The notes: a model not told the origin generated them from the sequence alone. DNA of 64,000 nucleotides from Bacillus weihaiensis (GCF_001889165.1 NZ_CP016020.1:1958501-2022500); one strand, 5' to 3'; counted from the first letter of the stretch, positions 8,354 through 18,054 are shown. Program-made: numbers and translations.

Positions 8354-9096
8354 ATAATGAAAAGTTTATACAAGTCTATGATTGCCTTCTTTACACTCAT
8401 CTTTTGGGTAATAAATCCAGTAAACCAACACTTGTAATGGAAGCTGGGTACGGGAATGATTCACATGCCTGGGACTCAGTTATCAATGAACTTTCCACTC
8501 TAACTGAGGTATTCGTTTATGATCGAGCAGGACTTGGTCAAAGTGGGAAAACGACAAGATTCCGGACAAGCAGAGAAATGACGGAAGAATTAAAGGAATT
8601 AGTTAAAAAGGTAAAGATAAAGACTCCCTTTATCTTAGTTGGCCATTCTTTTGGAGGGGTGATTGCTAGATTGTACGCTACAATGTATCCTGACGATGTG
8701 TGTGGAATGGTCCTTGTCGATTCTACACCTGAGAATTATCGGGAACGATTTCTACCGACTATGAATGAAAGCTTTCAACAAGCCTACGAAAAGCAATTTA
8801 TTTATGAAAGCAATGCGGAAGAATTTACAGAAAGTCTAAATCAAGTGAAAAAATCAAGAAAAATGTTGGATATTCCATTAGTTGTCCTATCAGCTGGAAA
8901 AAAAGCTCATTACTCTTCTCAATCTCAAGAACTATGGCATGAAATGCAAAGAGAAATGCTAACAATCTCAACGAAGCCTAAAATGGTCATAGCTAATAAT
9001 AGTAGCCATTATATACAAGACGATGAGCCAGATATAATAATCGAATCGGTACAATATTTACTGGATAATGATAAGGCTTCTGTTAAAGTGGATTAG
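8350..9096 (+). CDS. Alpha/beta hydrolase
   Basis: 248 residues. The nucleophile elbow is GHSFGG, following 'FILVGHSFGGVIARLYATMY'. The catalytic acid is probably the Asp in 'VLVDSTPE' or the later 'LSAGKK' strand, and the histidine lies in 'ANNSSHYIQDDEPD'. The start ATG overlaps the preceding stop. It is a cytoplasmic serine hydrolase or esterase with unknown substrate. Confidence 0.85.
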   Translation: MNNEKFIQVYDCLLYTHLLGNKSSKPTLVMEAGYGNDSHAWDSVINELSTLTEVFVYDRAGLGQSGKTTRFRTSREMTEELKELVKKVKIKTPFILVGHSFGGVIARLYATMYPDDVCGMVLVDSTPENYRERFLPTMNESFQQAYEKQFIYESNAEEFTESLNQVKKSRKMLDIPLVVLSAGKKAHYSSQSQELWHEMQREMLTISTKPKMVIANNSSHYIQDDEPDIIIESVQYLLDNDKASVKVD

Positions 9097-9529
9097 TTTT
9101 TTAAATCATTTAATTTTACTTTCATAATTTATGTTTCACTGTTTCTCAATGAACTAATACCATAGGCGATTACATCAATAACCAAAACTCGCCGTTTTTT
9201 CAATTATAGTAGGTCTTCCATACATACTAGACTCTAATGAATGATTATAGTTTTTTTGAATTTAGGACTAATTTCTTTAGAGTATTAGCTCCAACCTTTT
9301 AAGTAAATGAATTACTTTCATAAAAGCTTATTTTAAAGAATTACAGATCTACAGAATTTAGATACCCTTTACATTTTGACTATTGATCAAGTGTCCGGTC
9401 TGGATGGTAGAAGTAAACCTACGTTTACGATTTTAAATAGCACTAATTCTTTTCATCATTCCTTTTTGTTCCTCAAATCGTATATAATGGTCATTTGAAA
9501 CGATTTATTGAAAGAAGGAGTGAAAAGCT
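9097..9529. other. Intergenic region, nothing recognised
   Basis: 433 bases, AT-rich, no open frame of note. The last 40 bases hold the promoter-proximal region and the GAAGGAG ribosome binding site of the nuclease gene. No clear hairpin or repeat was found. Confidence 0.5.
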
Positions 9530-10279
9530 ATGAAAAAAATATGGTTTACATTAACAGTACTAGTTACTTTCAATATAGTAACAGCATGTAGTGATGAAGA
9601 TATCGAAAAGCTGAAGGTGATTGGTGACATAGTCGATCTTGTTGCTACTGAGGTTCAATCAGAAGTACAACCTGTGTCGGTAGAAAACAAAGATTTGTCA
9701 AGCTTAGTATATAACGGTGAGGATCAAGTCGTAGCAATAAATGATAACTCATCGACTTTTTCTCATGATGAATTAAGCTTAGAAAAAGGAAGTTGGCAAA
9801 CATTCTCTCATTTAGACTCATTGAATAGAGTAGGAGTGGCAAATGCCATGCTATCAAAAGAATTGATGCCGACAGACGAAAGAGAATCATTATATGTAGA
9901 TCCTACTGGTTGGAAGAATAAAAAAATAACGGTAGATGATAAAACCGAATGGTTGTACAATCGTTGCCACTTAATCGGTTTCCAATTAACGGGGGAAAAT
10001 AATAATCTAAAAAACTTAATGACTTGTACAAATAGCTTGAATAATCCTAGTATGCTAGTTTATGAAAATCAGATAGCAGCATATATAAAAGATACAGGCC
10101 ATCATGTACGTTACCAGGTGGAACCTATCTTTAAGAACAACGAACTTGTCGCTAGAGGTGTACATATGCAAGCGAAAAGCATTGAAAGTGATGATATAGA
10201 TTTCAATGTATACATTTTTAATATCGAGCAAGGAGTTACTATAAATTATAGTGATGGATCTTCTGAAGTTCGTAATTAG
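9530..10279 (+). CDS. Secreted lipoprotein DNA/RNA non-specific endonuclease
   Basis: 249 residues. The signal peptide ends in a lipobox-like 'TAC' (IVTACSDED), so the protein is probably membrane-anchored outside the cell. The nuclease domain (about residues 85-245) contains 'WLYNRCHLIGFQLTGENNN' and 'NLMTCTNSLNNPSM'. This is the EndA/NucA-type beta-beta-alpha-metal site, with His as general base and Asn residues holding the metal; the family's DRGH is NRCH here, as in many streptococcal and bacillar relatives. Possible roles are DNA uptake or nutrient scavenging. No competence genes are adjacent. Confidence 0.85.
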   Translation: MKKIWFTLTVLVTFNIVTACSDEDIEKLKVIGDIVDLVATEVQSEVQPVSVENKDLSSLVYNGEDQVVAINDNSSTFSHDELSLEKGSWQTFSHLDSLNRVGVANAMLSKELMPTDERESLYVDPTGWKNKKITVDDKTEWLYNRCHLIGFQLTGENNNLKNLMTCTNSLNNPSMLVYENQIAAYIKDTGHHVRYQVEPIFKNNELVARGVHMQAKSIESDDIDFNVYIFNIEQGVTINYSDGSSEVRN

Positions 10280-10378
10280 TAATAGACTAAAGAAGTGAGA
10301 GAGTGGAGGAACGTGATGAGAATGGATATCTAGGTCCAGTTTTTCTTTTAGTAGGGCGAAATTTGTCATTTCAACCCG

Positions 10379-10494
10379 AATAGCGGATAGAGGCTCGATA
10401 ATCGCGGATAAAGCTTGTCGAATAGCGGATACAGTCACAATAATCGCGGATAGAACGTGTCGAATAGCGGATAGACTACAAAAAATCGCGGATA
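10379..10494. repeat. 21-bp periodic array, six units of two alternating types
   Basis: Six 11-base cores start at 10379, 10400, 10421, 10442, 10463 and 10484, exactly 21 bases apart. They alternate AATAGCGGATA and AATCGCGGATA, giving three 42-bp composite units with variable 10-base linkers. Read on the other strand the period gives a fake repetitive ORF. It lies between the nuclease gene and the IS256-type element. Confidence 0.85.
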
Positions 10495-10648
10495 GAACGA
10501 GAGAAGTACCTAATAGCACCTAAAATCGTTCACAAAACACCGAGTTTCAGATAAAGTCCATATAATTGTGTAAAAAGAAAGGAGTCATTTTATTCCTTCT
10601 TGTCAACAATGTTTAACGACCAAGAAAAACATTGAAAAGGAGAATAAA

Positions 10649-11815
10649 ATGACTCAATTACAGTTTAGCCTAGATATGAATGTTTTAAAAGATTCAGTTA
10701 TGAATTCTAATATTGATACTGTTATAAAGTCTGCAATAGTTTTAGTTTTAAATGAATTTATGGAAAAAGAAAGAGACGAATATCTCCATGCATACCCTTA
10801 TGAGCGTTCTGACGAACGTAGAGATTACCGTAATGGTTACTATGAACGTGATTTAACTATGAGTGTTGGCAAGATAAAACTCAAGGTCCCTCGAACACGT
10901 CATGGTGAATTTTCACCATCTGTATTTGAGAAGTATGCACGTTGTGATCAGGCTTTGGTCCTTTCTATGTTAGAGATGGTCATTAATGGTGTATCTACTA
11001 GGAAAGTGACACATATTGTTGAACAACTCTGCGGTGAGAATATATCAAAATCATTTGTATCCTCACTTACTCAAAAATTAGATCCAATCGTGAATGACTG
11101 GGCAAAGAGACCTTTAAACATAACTTACTACCCCTTTGTTTTTGTAGATGCTATGTATATAAAAGTTCGTGAACATCAACGAGTTGTCTCTAAAGCTGTC
11201 TATATTGCTACTGCTATTACAGATAAAAACAAACGTGAAATCCTAGGATTAAGTGTTGATCATACAGAAAGCTTTGAATCCTGGAGAAACTTTTTCCAAC
11301 AACTGAAATCACGTGGTCTTCAATCTCCTAAGCTTGTAATTTCCGATGCTCATCAAGGTCTTCAGAAAGCTATCCAGCGTGAATTTATTGGGACTTGTTG
11401 GCAAAGATGTAATGTCCATTTTAAGCGTAATATTTTTACCAAACTGCCAAAAAAAGATTCTACTGAGATAAAATTGATGATAAAACGTATTTTTGAAGCT
11501 GTCACAATTGAAGATATGAGAAACTTTAAAGAAGAGTTGATGGCTCAGTTTACTGACAATCATAAATATGAAAAAGCACTCGCTATCCTGGATGATGGTT
11601 TCGAAGATACCATACAATACATGAACTTTCCAGAACACATACGTTGCCATATCAGAAGTACTAATTCTCTTGAAAGATTGAATCAAGAGGTACGTAGAAG
11701 AGAGCGAGTCATACGAGTTTTTCCAAATACACAATCTGCTTTTCGACTAGTTGGCGCAGTTCTTATGCATTACCAGGATTCTATCTATTCTAAAAAGAAA
11801 TCCTTAACAAAATAG
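10649..11815 (+). CDS. IS256-family transposase
   Basis: 388 residues with the family hallmarks: 'RDYRNGYYERDLTMSVGKIK' and 'LKVPRTRHGEFSP' in the N-terminal DNA-binding part, then the DDE domain. Candidate catalytic residues are Asp in 'FVFVDAMYIKVR', Asp in 'LVISDAHQGL' and Glu in 'STNSLERLNQEVRRRERVIR'. The length is normal and no stop or frameshift is seen, so it may be active. The start follows AAAAGGAGAATAAA. Confidence 0.95.
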   Translation: MTQLQFSLDMNVLKDSVMNSNIDTVIKSAIVLVLNEFMEKERDEYLHAYPYERSDERRDYRNGYYERDLTMSVGKIKLKVPRTRHGEFSPSVFEKYARCDQALVLSMLEMVINGVSTRKVTHIVEQLCGENISKSFVSSLTQKLDPIVNDWAKRPLNITYYPFVFVDAMYIKVREHQRVVSKAVYIATAITDKNKREILGLSVDHTESFESWRNFFQQLKSRGLQSPKLVISDAHQGLQKAIQREFIGTCWQRCNVHFKRNIFTKLPKKDSTEIKLMIKRIFEAVTIEDMRNFKEELMAQFTDNHKYEKALAILDDGFEDTIQYMNFPEHIRCHIRSTNSLERLNQEVRRRERVIRVFPNTQSAFRLVGAVLMHYQDSIYSKKKSLTK

Positions 11816-11830
11816 TTCCTTTTTCAGCAT

Positions 11831-11931
11831 AGCTTCCAATTGTGGGAGGATCTCATATCCAGGAATAGCTGTCAAAGTGAGGAGCCTTTGACAGCTATTC
11901 CTGGATATGAAGTGATTAACCCATGGAAGCA
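11831..11931 (+). other. Long hairpin inside the IS256-type element
   Basis: A perfect 25-bp stem (11853-11877 with 11886-11910) closes an 8-base loop (TGAGGAGC). The stem core is GGAATAGCTGTCAAAG and its complement. It is extended outward by an imperfect pairing of GCTTCCA...TGGG (from 11831) with CCCATGGAAGC (11921-11931). It follows the transposase stop by about 40 bases and has no T-run on the plus side. Confidence 0.85.
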
Positions 11932-12139
11932 TTGCTCGAAAAAAATGGGAGGTTAATAAAAGATTTAGAAGACGAAAGGTTGAAAAACATTGTTTAGAGT
12001 TTTTACACAATCGTTAGGACTTGACTGAGTTTCATCAGAAATCATCCCCTAACAGCATCAAAAAAGAAGAAATGTGAGATTTTAAACGTATTTATTTAAA
12101 AAAAACGCACTTATTTAGACCTAAGGAGGAAGATACTAC

Positions 12140-12901
12140 ATGAATCATGCTTTAGGAAGTGAAATTGCTATTAAAAGATGGAATGCATTTGCAGATACGT
12201 ATGCTAAAAAGCATACTGAACAAGGTGATCTTCATAAAGAAGTGTTTCTAAATCCTACTTTATTTTCCCTTATCGGTGAAGTGACAAATAAACGTATTTT
12301 AGATGCTGGCTGTGGCGAAGGCTATTTTAGTCGATTACTCTCAAAGCAAGGTGCTAGAGTCACAGCAGTGGATGCCTCATCTAGGATGTTAGAAATTGCT
12401 GCAGAAAGAACACCCGCAGAATTGTTTATACATTATCAGCTTGGAAATTGTGAGAATTTACATGAATTGGAAGACAATCAGTTTGACTTGGTTGTTTCAA
12501 ATATGGTGATCCAAGATCTAGAAGATTTCGAAAGTGCTTTTCAAGAAATCAATCGTTTATTAGTAGACAATGGCTCCTTTATTTTTTCAATTTTGCACCC
12601 TTGCTTTGTTACGCCTGGTAGTGGGTGGGAGAAAACAGATAGCGGGGAAAAGCGTTATTGGAAAGTTGATAACTATTTTTATGAAGGTGTTTATGAACAG
12701 CCAATGGGAGATAAGGAAAAAATGCTATTTTTTCATCGAACCTTAACCACCTATATGGAGACTATACATAAAACAGGTTTTCTAGTAGAGAAACTAGTTG
12801 AACCGAAACCAGCAAACAAGATGCTAGAAAAACATCCATCCTTTGAAGAGGATTTGCGTTGTCCAGATTTTCTAGTATTTAAGCTGAGAAAACAGGTATA
12901 A
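12140..12901 (+). CDS. Class I SAM-dependent methyltransferase
   Basis: 253 residues. The SAM-binding motif is 'ILDAGCGEGYFSRLLSKQGA', followed by acidic 'VTAVDASSRML' and 'DLVVSNMVIQDLEDFESAF' (motif II/post-II). The C-terminal half has the substrate part 'HPCFVTPGSGWEKTDSG'. It begins after AAGGAGGAAG. It is followed three bases later by the Cdd1-like gene and then a serine hydrolase, probably one transcript. The substrate is unknown. Confidence 0.85.
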   Translation: MNHALGSEIAIKRWNAFADTYAKKHTEQGDLHKEVFLNPTLFSLIGEVTNKRILDAGCGEGYFSRLLSKQGARVTAVDASSRMLEIAAERTPAELFIHYQLGNCENLHELEDNQFDLVVSNMVIQDLEDFESAFQEINRLLVDNGSFIFSILHPCFVTPGSGWEKTDSGEKRYWKVDNYFYEGVYEQPMGDKEKMLFFHRTLTTYMETIHKTGFLVEKLVEPKPANKMLEKHPSFEEDLRCPDFLVFKLRKQV

Positions 12902-12904
12902 AAC

Positions 12905-13369
12905 ATGAAAAATAAAACTCCAAAATTACCTTTGTCACAGGAGCAAAAAAGTCTACTACGCAAGAAGAAAATGAAAATCTGTGATATTCATAGGCTACAT
13001 ATAGAGGAAATTCAAGAAATATTTTCACTAACAATAGAAGAAGCGAAAACCTTAAAGGGTCTGGCATCCTTTCAGGCAATCCCATCGATTGGGTACGAAT
13101 TAGCCTACAAAATGGTCCATCTATTAGGCTTTTATCGTGTAGATCAACTACGAATGAAAAAATGGCCTGACGTGTTTCAACAACTTGAACAAACCTTAGG
13201 TTGCTGGACAGATTCCTGTGTTGAGGATCAAATAATATGTATCATTCACCATGTAAACAATCCAGATAGTGAAAAGGTTTGGTATGATTTTACACAGGAA
13301 CGGAAGGAATATAGAATGAAGCACGGTTATCCTGATACAAGACCAACCATGCCTTGGTATGAAAAGTAA
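12905..13369 (+). CDS. Helix-hairpin-helix Cdd1 family protein
   Basis: 154 residues. 'LKGLASFQAIPSIGYELAYK' is a helix-hairpin-helix motif and 'GCWTDSCVEDQI' plus 'WYDFTQERKEYR' are typical of the Cdd1 (pathogenicity locus) family. The C-terminus 'RMKHGYPDTRPTMPWYEK' is strongly conserved in relatives. DNA binding is plausible; the cellular role is not known. No strong ribosome binding site is seen, which suggests coupling to the methyltransferase just upstream. Confidence 0.8.
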   Translation: MKNKTPKLPLSQEQKSLLRKKKMKICDIHRLHIEEIQEIFSLTIEEAKTLKGLASFQAIPSIGYELAYKMVHLLGFYRVDQLRMKKWPDVFQQLEQTLGCWTDSCVEDQIICIIHHVNNPDSEKVWYDFTQERKEYRMKHGYPDTRPTMPWYEK

Positions 13370-13381
13370 GGAGTATTTAAT

Positions 13382-14371
13382 ATGAACCTACAATTATATG
13401 TAGATATGATTAAAGAAAAAAATAATAGTAGTGCTTCTGCAATATATATCTTAAAAGATAATAAAGTGGTATATGAATATTACAATGGATATCATTCGAA
13501 TACGGCTGACTCATTGCCTATAACAAGTGCTTCCCAGTTTAATGTAGCTTCTGTTAGAAAAAGCTATCTTGGACTGGTGCTTGCATATGCTCTTTATGAA
13601 GGTAAAATCAAGAGTCTAGATGAGTATGTTTATCCTTATTTCGACGATCTTGATAAAAAGCTTCTTGGAAAAACAACGATTCGCCATTTAGTTACTCATT
13701 CTCATGGGTTGAATACGAAGGAAAATGGTGAAATGTTTAGAGAATTTGAACCGGGAGAAAAATGGGCGTATCGAGGGATCAATGTGCTACTTATTACAAG
13801 ATTAGTCCATTATCTTTACAAGAAACCTTTTCCAGAATTTTTAAAAGAAAAGGTATTTTCGCCTTTAGGTTTAAATGAGACTGGCTGGTACAGTCATGAG
13901 AATGAAAGGTTAGTGAAAGTCATAACAGATCCTAGTAAGGAAGGAACATTCCATATAGGAAACTCAAGCTGTGGTACAGAAGCAAATCTTCATGTTTCAG
14001 CTCGTGATCTTGCTCAATGGGGAAATCTACATCTAAATCGCGGTCTTTATCACGGCAAGCGAATTGTCCCTAAGGATGTCATTGATATGGCAACTACCAT
14101 TCAAAGTCCAAAGCTAACCAATAGCCAAATACCAAAGCATGGGCTTTTTTGGTATGTTCAAGGAGCCACTTCCATCTATTCAGAGCTTGGTGATAGGGTA
14201 CCTAAAGGCTCTTATCAAATAATAGGTGTTACTGGGCCTACACTACTCGTCATTCCTACGTATAAAATCGTTGTTGCAAAAATGTATAATAAGAGATTCA
14301 ACTATGGTGGAGAGAACTATCTTTTTTACTTAAGAGAGTTTAGTAATTTAGTGGCAGATACTTTTAAATAA
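13382..14371 (+). CDS. Serine hydrolase of the beta-lactamase / penicillin-binding protein family
   Basis: 329 residues. The S-x-x-K nucleophile motif is 'NVASVRKSYLG'. The Tyr motif is probably 'WAYRGINVLL'. 'IRHLVTHSHGLN' and 'ARDLAQWGNLHLNRGLY' are characteristic of class C-like esterase/peptidase relatives. No signal peptide is seen, so it is probably cytoplasmic. It starts after AGGAGTATTTAAT, 12 bases beyond the Cdd1 gene. The substrate is unknown. Confidence 0.85.
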   Translation: MNLQLYVDMIKEKNNSSASAIYILKDNKVVYEYYNGYHSNTADSLPITSASQFNVASVRKSYLGLVLAYALYEGKIKSLDEYVYPYFDDLDKKLLGKTTIRHLVTHSHGLNTKENGEMFREFEPGEKWAYRGINVLLITRLVHYLYKKPFPEFLKEKVFSPLGLNETGWYSHENERLVKVITDPSKEGTFHIGNSSCGTEANLHVSARDLAQWGNLHLNRGLYHGKRIVPKDVIDMATTIQSPKLTNSQIPKHGLFWYVQGATSIYSELGDRVPKGSYQIIGVTGPTLLVIPTYKIVVAKMYNKRFNYGGENYLFYLREFSNLVADTFK

Positions 14372-15915
14372 TTTTTTATGCATATGAAGGTGAAAAAAAC
14401 TAACTAAATGCTATCAGCTTGAAAGATTAGGAAAAGTAATTCATATTAAAGATAAATTTTGGAATCCCTCAACATATTATTAACGAAATTCCTGAAAATG
14501 TAAGATTTAAACATAAACCAGAAATTTCAAAATGATAAATAACTTAATAAAAAGCACTAATTTTTAATAATGGTACTTCCTCTTTAAACTACTTAAGAAG
14601 ACTAAGATGGTTTACAGTGTCATGAAAATGAGATTCGGAATGTAGCAGTTATTGGAGTTAACCCTTTAAACCGTTCGTTAATGTTATGCGTTAAATTGTG
14701 AGGCGTAAGTCAATTCCGTTCGCTAGACTATTCGAAATAAAAATTAATTACTTTGTTACTCACAAAGCTTTTTATGCCTCTAATACTTAAAAGCTAGTGA
14801 AACTTCAATTTCAACGGTATTATTTACTTTATCGATCCGACTAGATAATAGTTCAACATGACGAGTTAACTTGTCTGACTGTTTTTAAAATCAACAGTGT
14901 CAAATAAAGCAATCTGTTCCATTATTGCACCTGAATGATGATAAACATTATTTTCTCGTTTCTTTGTAGTTGCAAGCGTTTTGAGAAGGTTAGCTCGGTC
15001 CCGTAGCTGCTTAGCTGTTTCAATTGCACATATCATAGAGATTGAGCTACCATCCTATTCAACCATAGGGTTCAAACTGGCTTTTTGGATAATTTCTTTT
15101 CTTTTAGTTCCAATATATCATTCTGTGTATTTGATAGCTCCATCAAAACCTCCTCAGCAGTGATTTCATATGAAGTGTAAGATTCTACTTTTGGAACTTC
15201 AATTACATGTAAAGTAAAATTCACTCTGTAATTTCCCAACTTTTTTATGGAGGCTAGAAAGCAGATTAATAACTTGTGCAAGTATTTTTAAAGTTAACAT
15301 AGAAAAAAGCTCTTTACGAAGGAAGAATCAAAAAAATTTCAAAATCTGATACTTAAAAATAAAATATAATAGAAAGTGAAATGAGTGTTTTAAAAGGTAT
15401 TTGAGTACTACTAAGAATTGAAGCTACTATTTAGAGATTACAAGTGTCCAATTCTAAAGTCTAAAACTAATATACTTTATTACGATAGAAGGATTACAAA
15501 CTCTATATAAGATAAATATGTAAAACGCATCTTCATAGTTGTGTTTAATAATCAAATGAGATTTTGAAGGTTTTTGCATTGTAATTTTTGACTCCAATAT
15601 ACGCAGGAAATAGTTGAAGAAAGTGAGAAGTGGTTATTAGTAGTTGTGTTATAATAACAACAGCATAAATGGTTATAATTGGAAGAGTTAAAAAATGGAC
15701 TGTGTCCATTTTTTAACCTTATGACGAGACACATCTAAACCAAATTAGTTGAGTAAAAAGATTGAAAGTTCCATGGGGAGTTCCTGCTCCTTTGTTTGTA
15801 TATTTATCTAGTTTCATAATATTTTAGCGTAAGAATCATCAAGTAGATAGTTAATTTAGTATAAGAGAAAAGGAAGTCTGGGAGATAACCATGAACAAAT
15901 TTAAAGAGGGCAAAA
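14372..15915. other. Degenerate region with remnants and a hairpin
   Basis: 1.5 kb without an intact gene. On the minus strand, broken frames between about 14880 and 15281 read ETAKQLRDRANLLKTLATTK and, in another frame, YTSYEITAEEVLMELSNTQN. They look like pieces of one decayed gene of unknown family with several stops. GTTAAAAAATGGAC (15687-15700) and its perfect complement (15704-15717) form a 14-bp stem with a 3-base loop, probably a terminator. The rest (14400-14870, 15300-15680) shows nothing recognisable. Confidence 0.45.
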
Positions 15916-17193
15916 ATGATGTCCAGTAATGCTATGGAAGTACAACAACCCATATATAACAAAGAACAACAAAAAAGTTTATACAAACGCACCTTAATTG
16001 TTGTTAGTCTTTCGCAAATGTTTGGGGGAGCGGGTCTTGCAGCGGGAATAACGGTTGGGGCACTGCTTGCTCAACAAATGCTTGGAACAGACGCATATTC
16101 TGGATTGCCGGCTGCTTTATTTACTTTAGGATCTGCGATCGCAGCCTATCTTGTTGGAAAACTTTCGCAGCGACACGGGAGAAGATGGGGACTCACGGCA
16201 GGCTTTACAGTAGGCGGATTAGGTGCACTTGGTGTCGTGTTTGCCGCCATTTTCAATAATGTGTTTCTTTTATTTCTATCGCTTCTCATATACGGGGCAG
16301 GTACGGCAACAAATTTACAAGCGCGATATGCTGGAACGGATTTAGCAAATTCAAAACAACGTGCAACCGCAATTAGTTTAACAATGGTGTTTACAACCTT
16401 TGGTGCAGTCGCCGGACCGAACTTAGTGAATGTTATGGGAAAACTTGCAACAAATATTGGAGTACCTGCACTAGCCGGACCTTTTATTTTATCTGCAATT
16501 GCGTACATTTTAGCAGGCTCGGTGCTGTTTCTATTACTTAGACCTGATCCATTACTTATAGCCAGATCACTTGAAATGACTCGAAAAAATCTTAGTAAAC
16601 AAATAACTATGATTCAGACTAAAAACAACAGTGGAATCATGGTGGGAACTACCATTATGGTTCTGACTCAGATTGTGATGGTGGCGATTATGACCATGAC
16701 ACCTGTTCACATGAGACATCATGGACATGGACTTGGTGAGATTGGGCTTGTTATTGGATTTCATATTGGTGCGATGTATTTACCTTCCTTAGTGACTGGT
16801 ATACTTGTTGATAAGATAGGTCGAACAGCTATGGCAATCGCATCAGCTGTCACACTCCTGTTAGCAGGCATTACAGCAGCACTAGCACCTGGTGATTCGA
16901 TGATTCTTCTTATTATCGCTTTATCCTTATTAGGATTAGGCTGGAACATTGGTTTAATTAGTGGAACTGCCTTAATTGTGGATTCCAGCGATGCAACAAC
17001 CCGTGCGAAAACACAAGGCTCGGTCGATGTATTTATTGCCTTATCTGGTGCTTCTGGTGGAGCGTTATCAGGGATGGTCGTGGCAGGCTCCAGCTATTCC
17101 ACATTATCACTAGTGGGTGGAGTGTTATCGCTAGTACTCATTCCTGTCGTGTTTTGGTCAGGAAGAGGGAAAAAAGTAAAAGTTGAAATGTAA
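15916..17193 (+). CDS. Major facilitator superfamily transporter
   Basis: 425 residues with about twelve hydrophobic segments. The loop between segments 2 and 3 has 'GKLSQRHGRRWGLTAGF', the MFS motif A, repeated in weaker form between segments 8 and 9 as 'GILVDKIGRTAMAIAS'. A long polar stretch between segments 6 and 7 separates the two halves. It resembles bacillar MFS proteins of the arabinose efflux type. The substrate is unknown. A terminator follows immediately. Confidence 0.9.
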   Translation: MMSSNAMEVQQPIYNKEQQKSLYKRTLIVVSLSQMFGGAGLAAGITVGALLAQQMLGTDAYSGLPAALFTLGSAIAAYLVGKLSQRHGRRWGLTAGFTVGGLGALGVVFAAIFNNVFLLFLSLLIYGAGTATNLQARYAGTDLANSKQRATAISLTMVFTTFGAVAGPNLVNVMGKLATNIGVPALAGPFILSAIAYILAGSVLFLLLRPDPLLIARSLEMTRKNLSKQITMIQTKNNSGIMVGTTIMVLTQIVMVAIMTMTPVHMRHHGHGLGEIGLVIGFHIGAMYLPSLVTGILVDKIGRTAMAIASAVTLLLAGITAALAPGDSMILLIIALSLLGLGWNIGLISGTALIVDSSDATTRAKTQGSVDVFIALSGASGGALSGMVVAGSSYSTLSLVGGVLSLVLIPVVFWSGRGKKVKVEM

Positions 17194-17203
17194 GGTTTTG
17201 AGG

Positions 17204-17232
17204 CTCATCCAAGGTAAAGGGTGAGTTTTTTT
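17204..17232 (+). terminator. Terminator of the MFS gene
   Basis: CTCATCC (17204-17210) pairs with GGGTGAG (17219-17225), one G-T pair, followed by seven T. Confidence 0.8.
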
Positions 17233-17404
17233 CAGTTTTAAAGTTTTATTAATAATTATGAATGCTTACTAGAATCTTTGTGAACCTTCAAATGTTTATT
17301 ACAAAATAAACAGATATTCTATTCCATCTTTATATGTTAAAATTTAACTGTCTAAAATTCCACTACTGAATTAGAAGACAATTCCAAAGCTGGAGGTAGA
17401 GAGT

Positions 17405-17461
17405 ATGAATATTAAATTAGATAGTGACGTTACAAACATTAAAGGGAATACGTCACATTAA
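17405..17461 (+). CDS. Possible 18-residue small ORF
   Basis: ATG at 17405 after GGAGGTAGAG encodes MNIKLDSDVTNIKGNTSH and stops 35 bases before the isochorismatase start. The ribosome binding site is strong, so it may be a leader peptide or the 5' stub of a lost gene. The rest of 17233-17496 shows nothing else. Confidence 0.35.
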   Translation: MNIKLDSDVTNIKGNTSH

Positions 17462-17496
17462 AAAGCGTTTCCCTAAATAGGAGAGGGGAAATTTAG

Positions 17497-18054
17497 TTGA
17501 AACAAATGTTGTTAATTATTGATGCCCAGCAGGACTTGATTGAAGGGAATCAAAAAGAACGAGCTGTATACAAAAAGGACCAACTACTTACGAATATCAA
17601 TTCAGTGATTGATAAAGCAATACATCATGATGTTCCTGTTGTCTTTGTAAGGGACTTGGACGTTTCAGAAGGCGTTGGCAAAGGTTTTCAAGTTCATGAA
17701 AAAATGAATGTACCTAAAAAAGCTATTTTCTTTGATAAAGTTGCCACAAATTCGTTCCATGGAACAGGACTTCTAAATCATTTAAAAACTCATGAGATTG
17801 AACATGTTGTTGTAATGGGATGTGCAACACAGCATTGTATAGACAGTGCAGTCCGTACCGCAACGATTAACGGAATGGATGTTACTTTAGTTGGAGATGG
17901 ACATTCTACAACCGACAGCGAATTTTTAAGTGCTGAACAAATAATAAAGCACCATAATGAGACACTTCATGGCCATTACAATGTTGAAAACTTTTCTATA
18001 GTAAGATATTCAGAAGAAGATTTATTCACGCCAACGCATCATTCTTACAGATAA
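17497..18054 (+). CDS. Isochorismatase family cysteine hydrolase
   Basis: 185 residues from a TTG start preceded by GAGAGGGGAAA. The catalytic Asp is in 'LLIIDAQQDLIEG' and the nucleophile Cys in 'VVVMGCATQHCIDSAVRTA'; the Lys of the triad is probably in the region around residue 75-90 (PKKAIFFDKVATNSF). Members hydrolyse amides such as nicotinamide or ureido compounds. The substrate cannot be told. It stands alone between poorly coding regions. Confidence 0.85.
   Translation: MKQMLLIIDAQQDLIEGNQKERAVYKKDQLLTNINSVIDKAIHHDVPVVFVRDLDVSEGVGKGFQVHEKMNVPKKAIFFDKVATNSFHGTGLLNHLKTHEIEHVVVMGCATQHCIDSAVRTATINGMDVTLVGDGHSTTDSEFLSAEQIIKHHNETLHGHYNVENFSIVRYSEEDLFTPTHHSYR

Larger units (their letters stand above)
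10550..12026 (+). mobile_element. Complete IS256-family insertion sequence
   Basis: The left end begins GATAAAGTCCATATAATTG, the known IS256-type terminus. The right end, read inward, has CAAGTCCTAACGATTGTG. The inner parts (ATTGTGTAAAAA) match perfectly. The element is flanked by the direct repeat GAGTTTCA at 10542-10549 and 12027-12034, an 8-bp target duplication as expected for the family. At about 1477 bp it is longer than the classic 1.3 kb; the extra length is mostly a hairpin region after the transposase. Confidence 0.9.

Noticed and set aside
7649-8400. Several minus-strand ORFs of 60-95 codons
   Set aside because: They are shadows of the GrpB, methyltransferase and hydrolase genes, with low-complexity translations.
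10379-10494. CRISPR-like regular repeat
   Set aside because: The cores are only 11 bases and the linkers 10 bases, with no cas genes nearby. Far too short for repeats and spacers.
10055-10519. 154-codon minus-strand ORF with repeated LSAI units
   Set aside because: The repeat is the translation of the 21-bp non-coding array (21 = 7 codons), and the rest is antisense to the nuclease gene.
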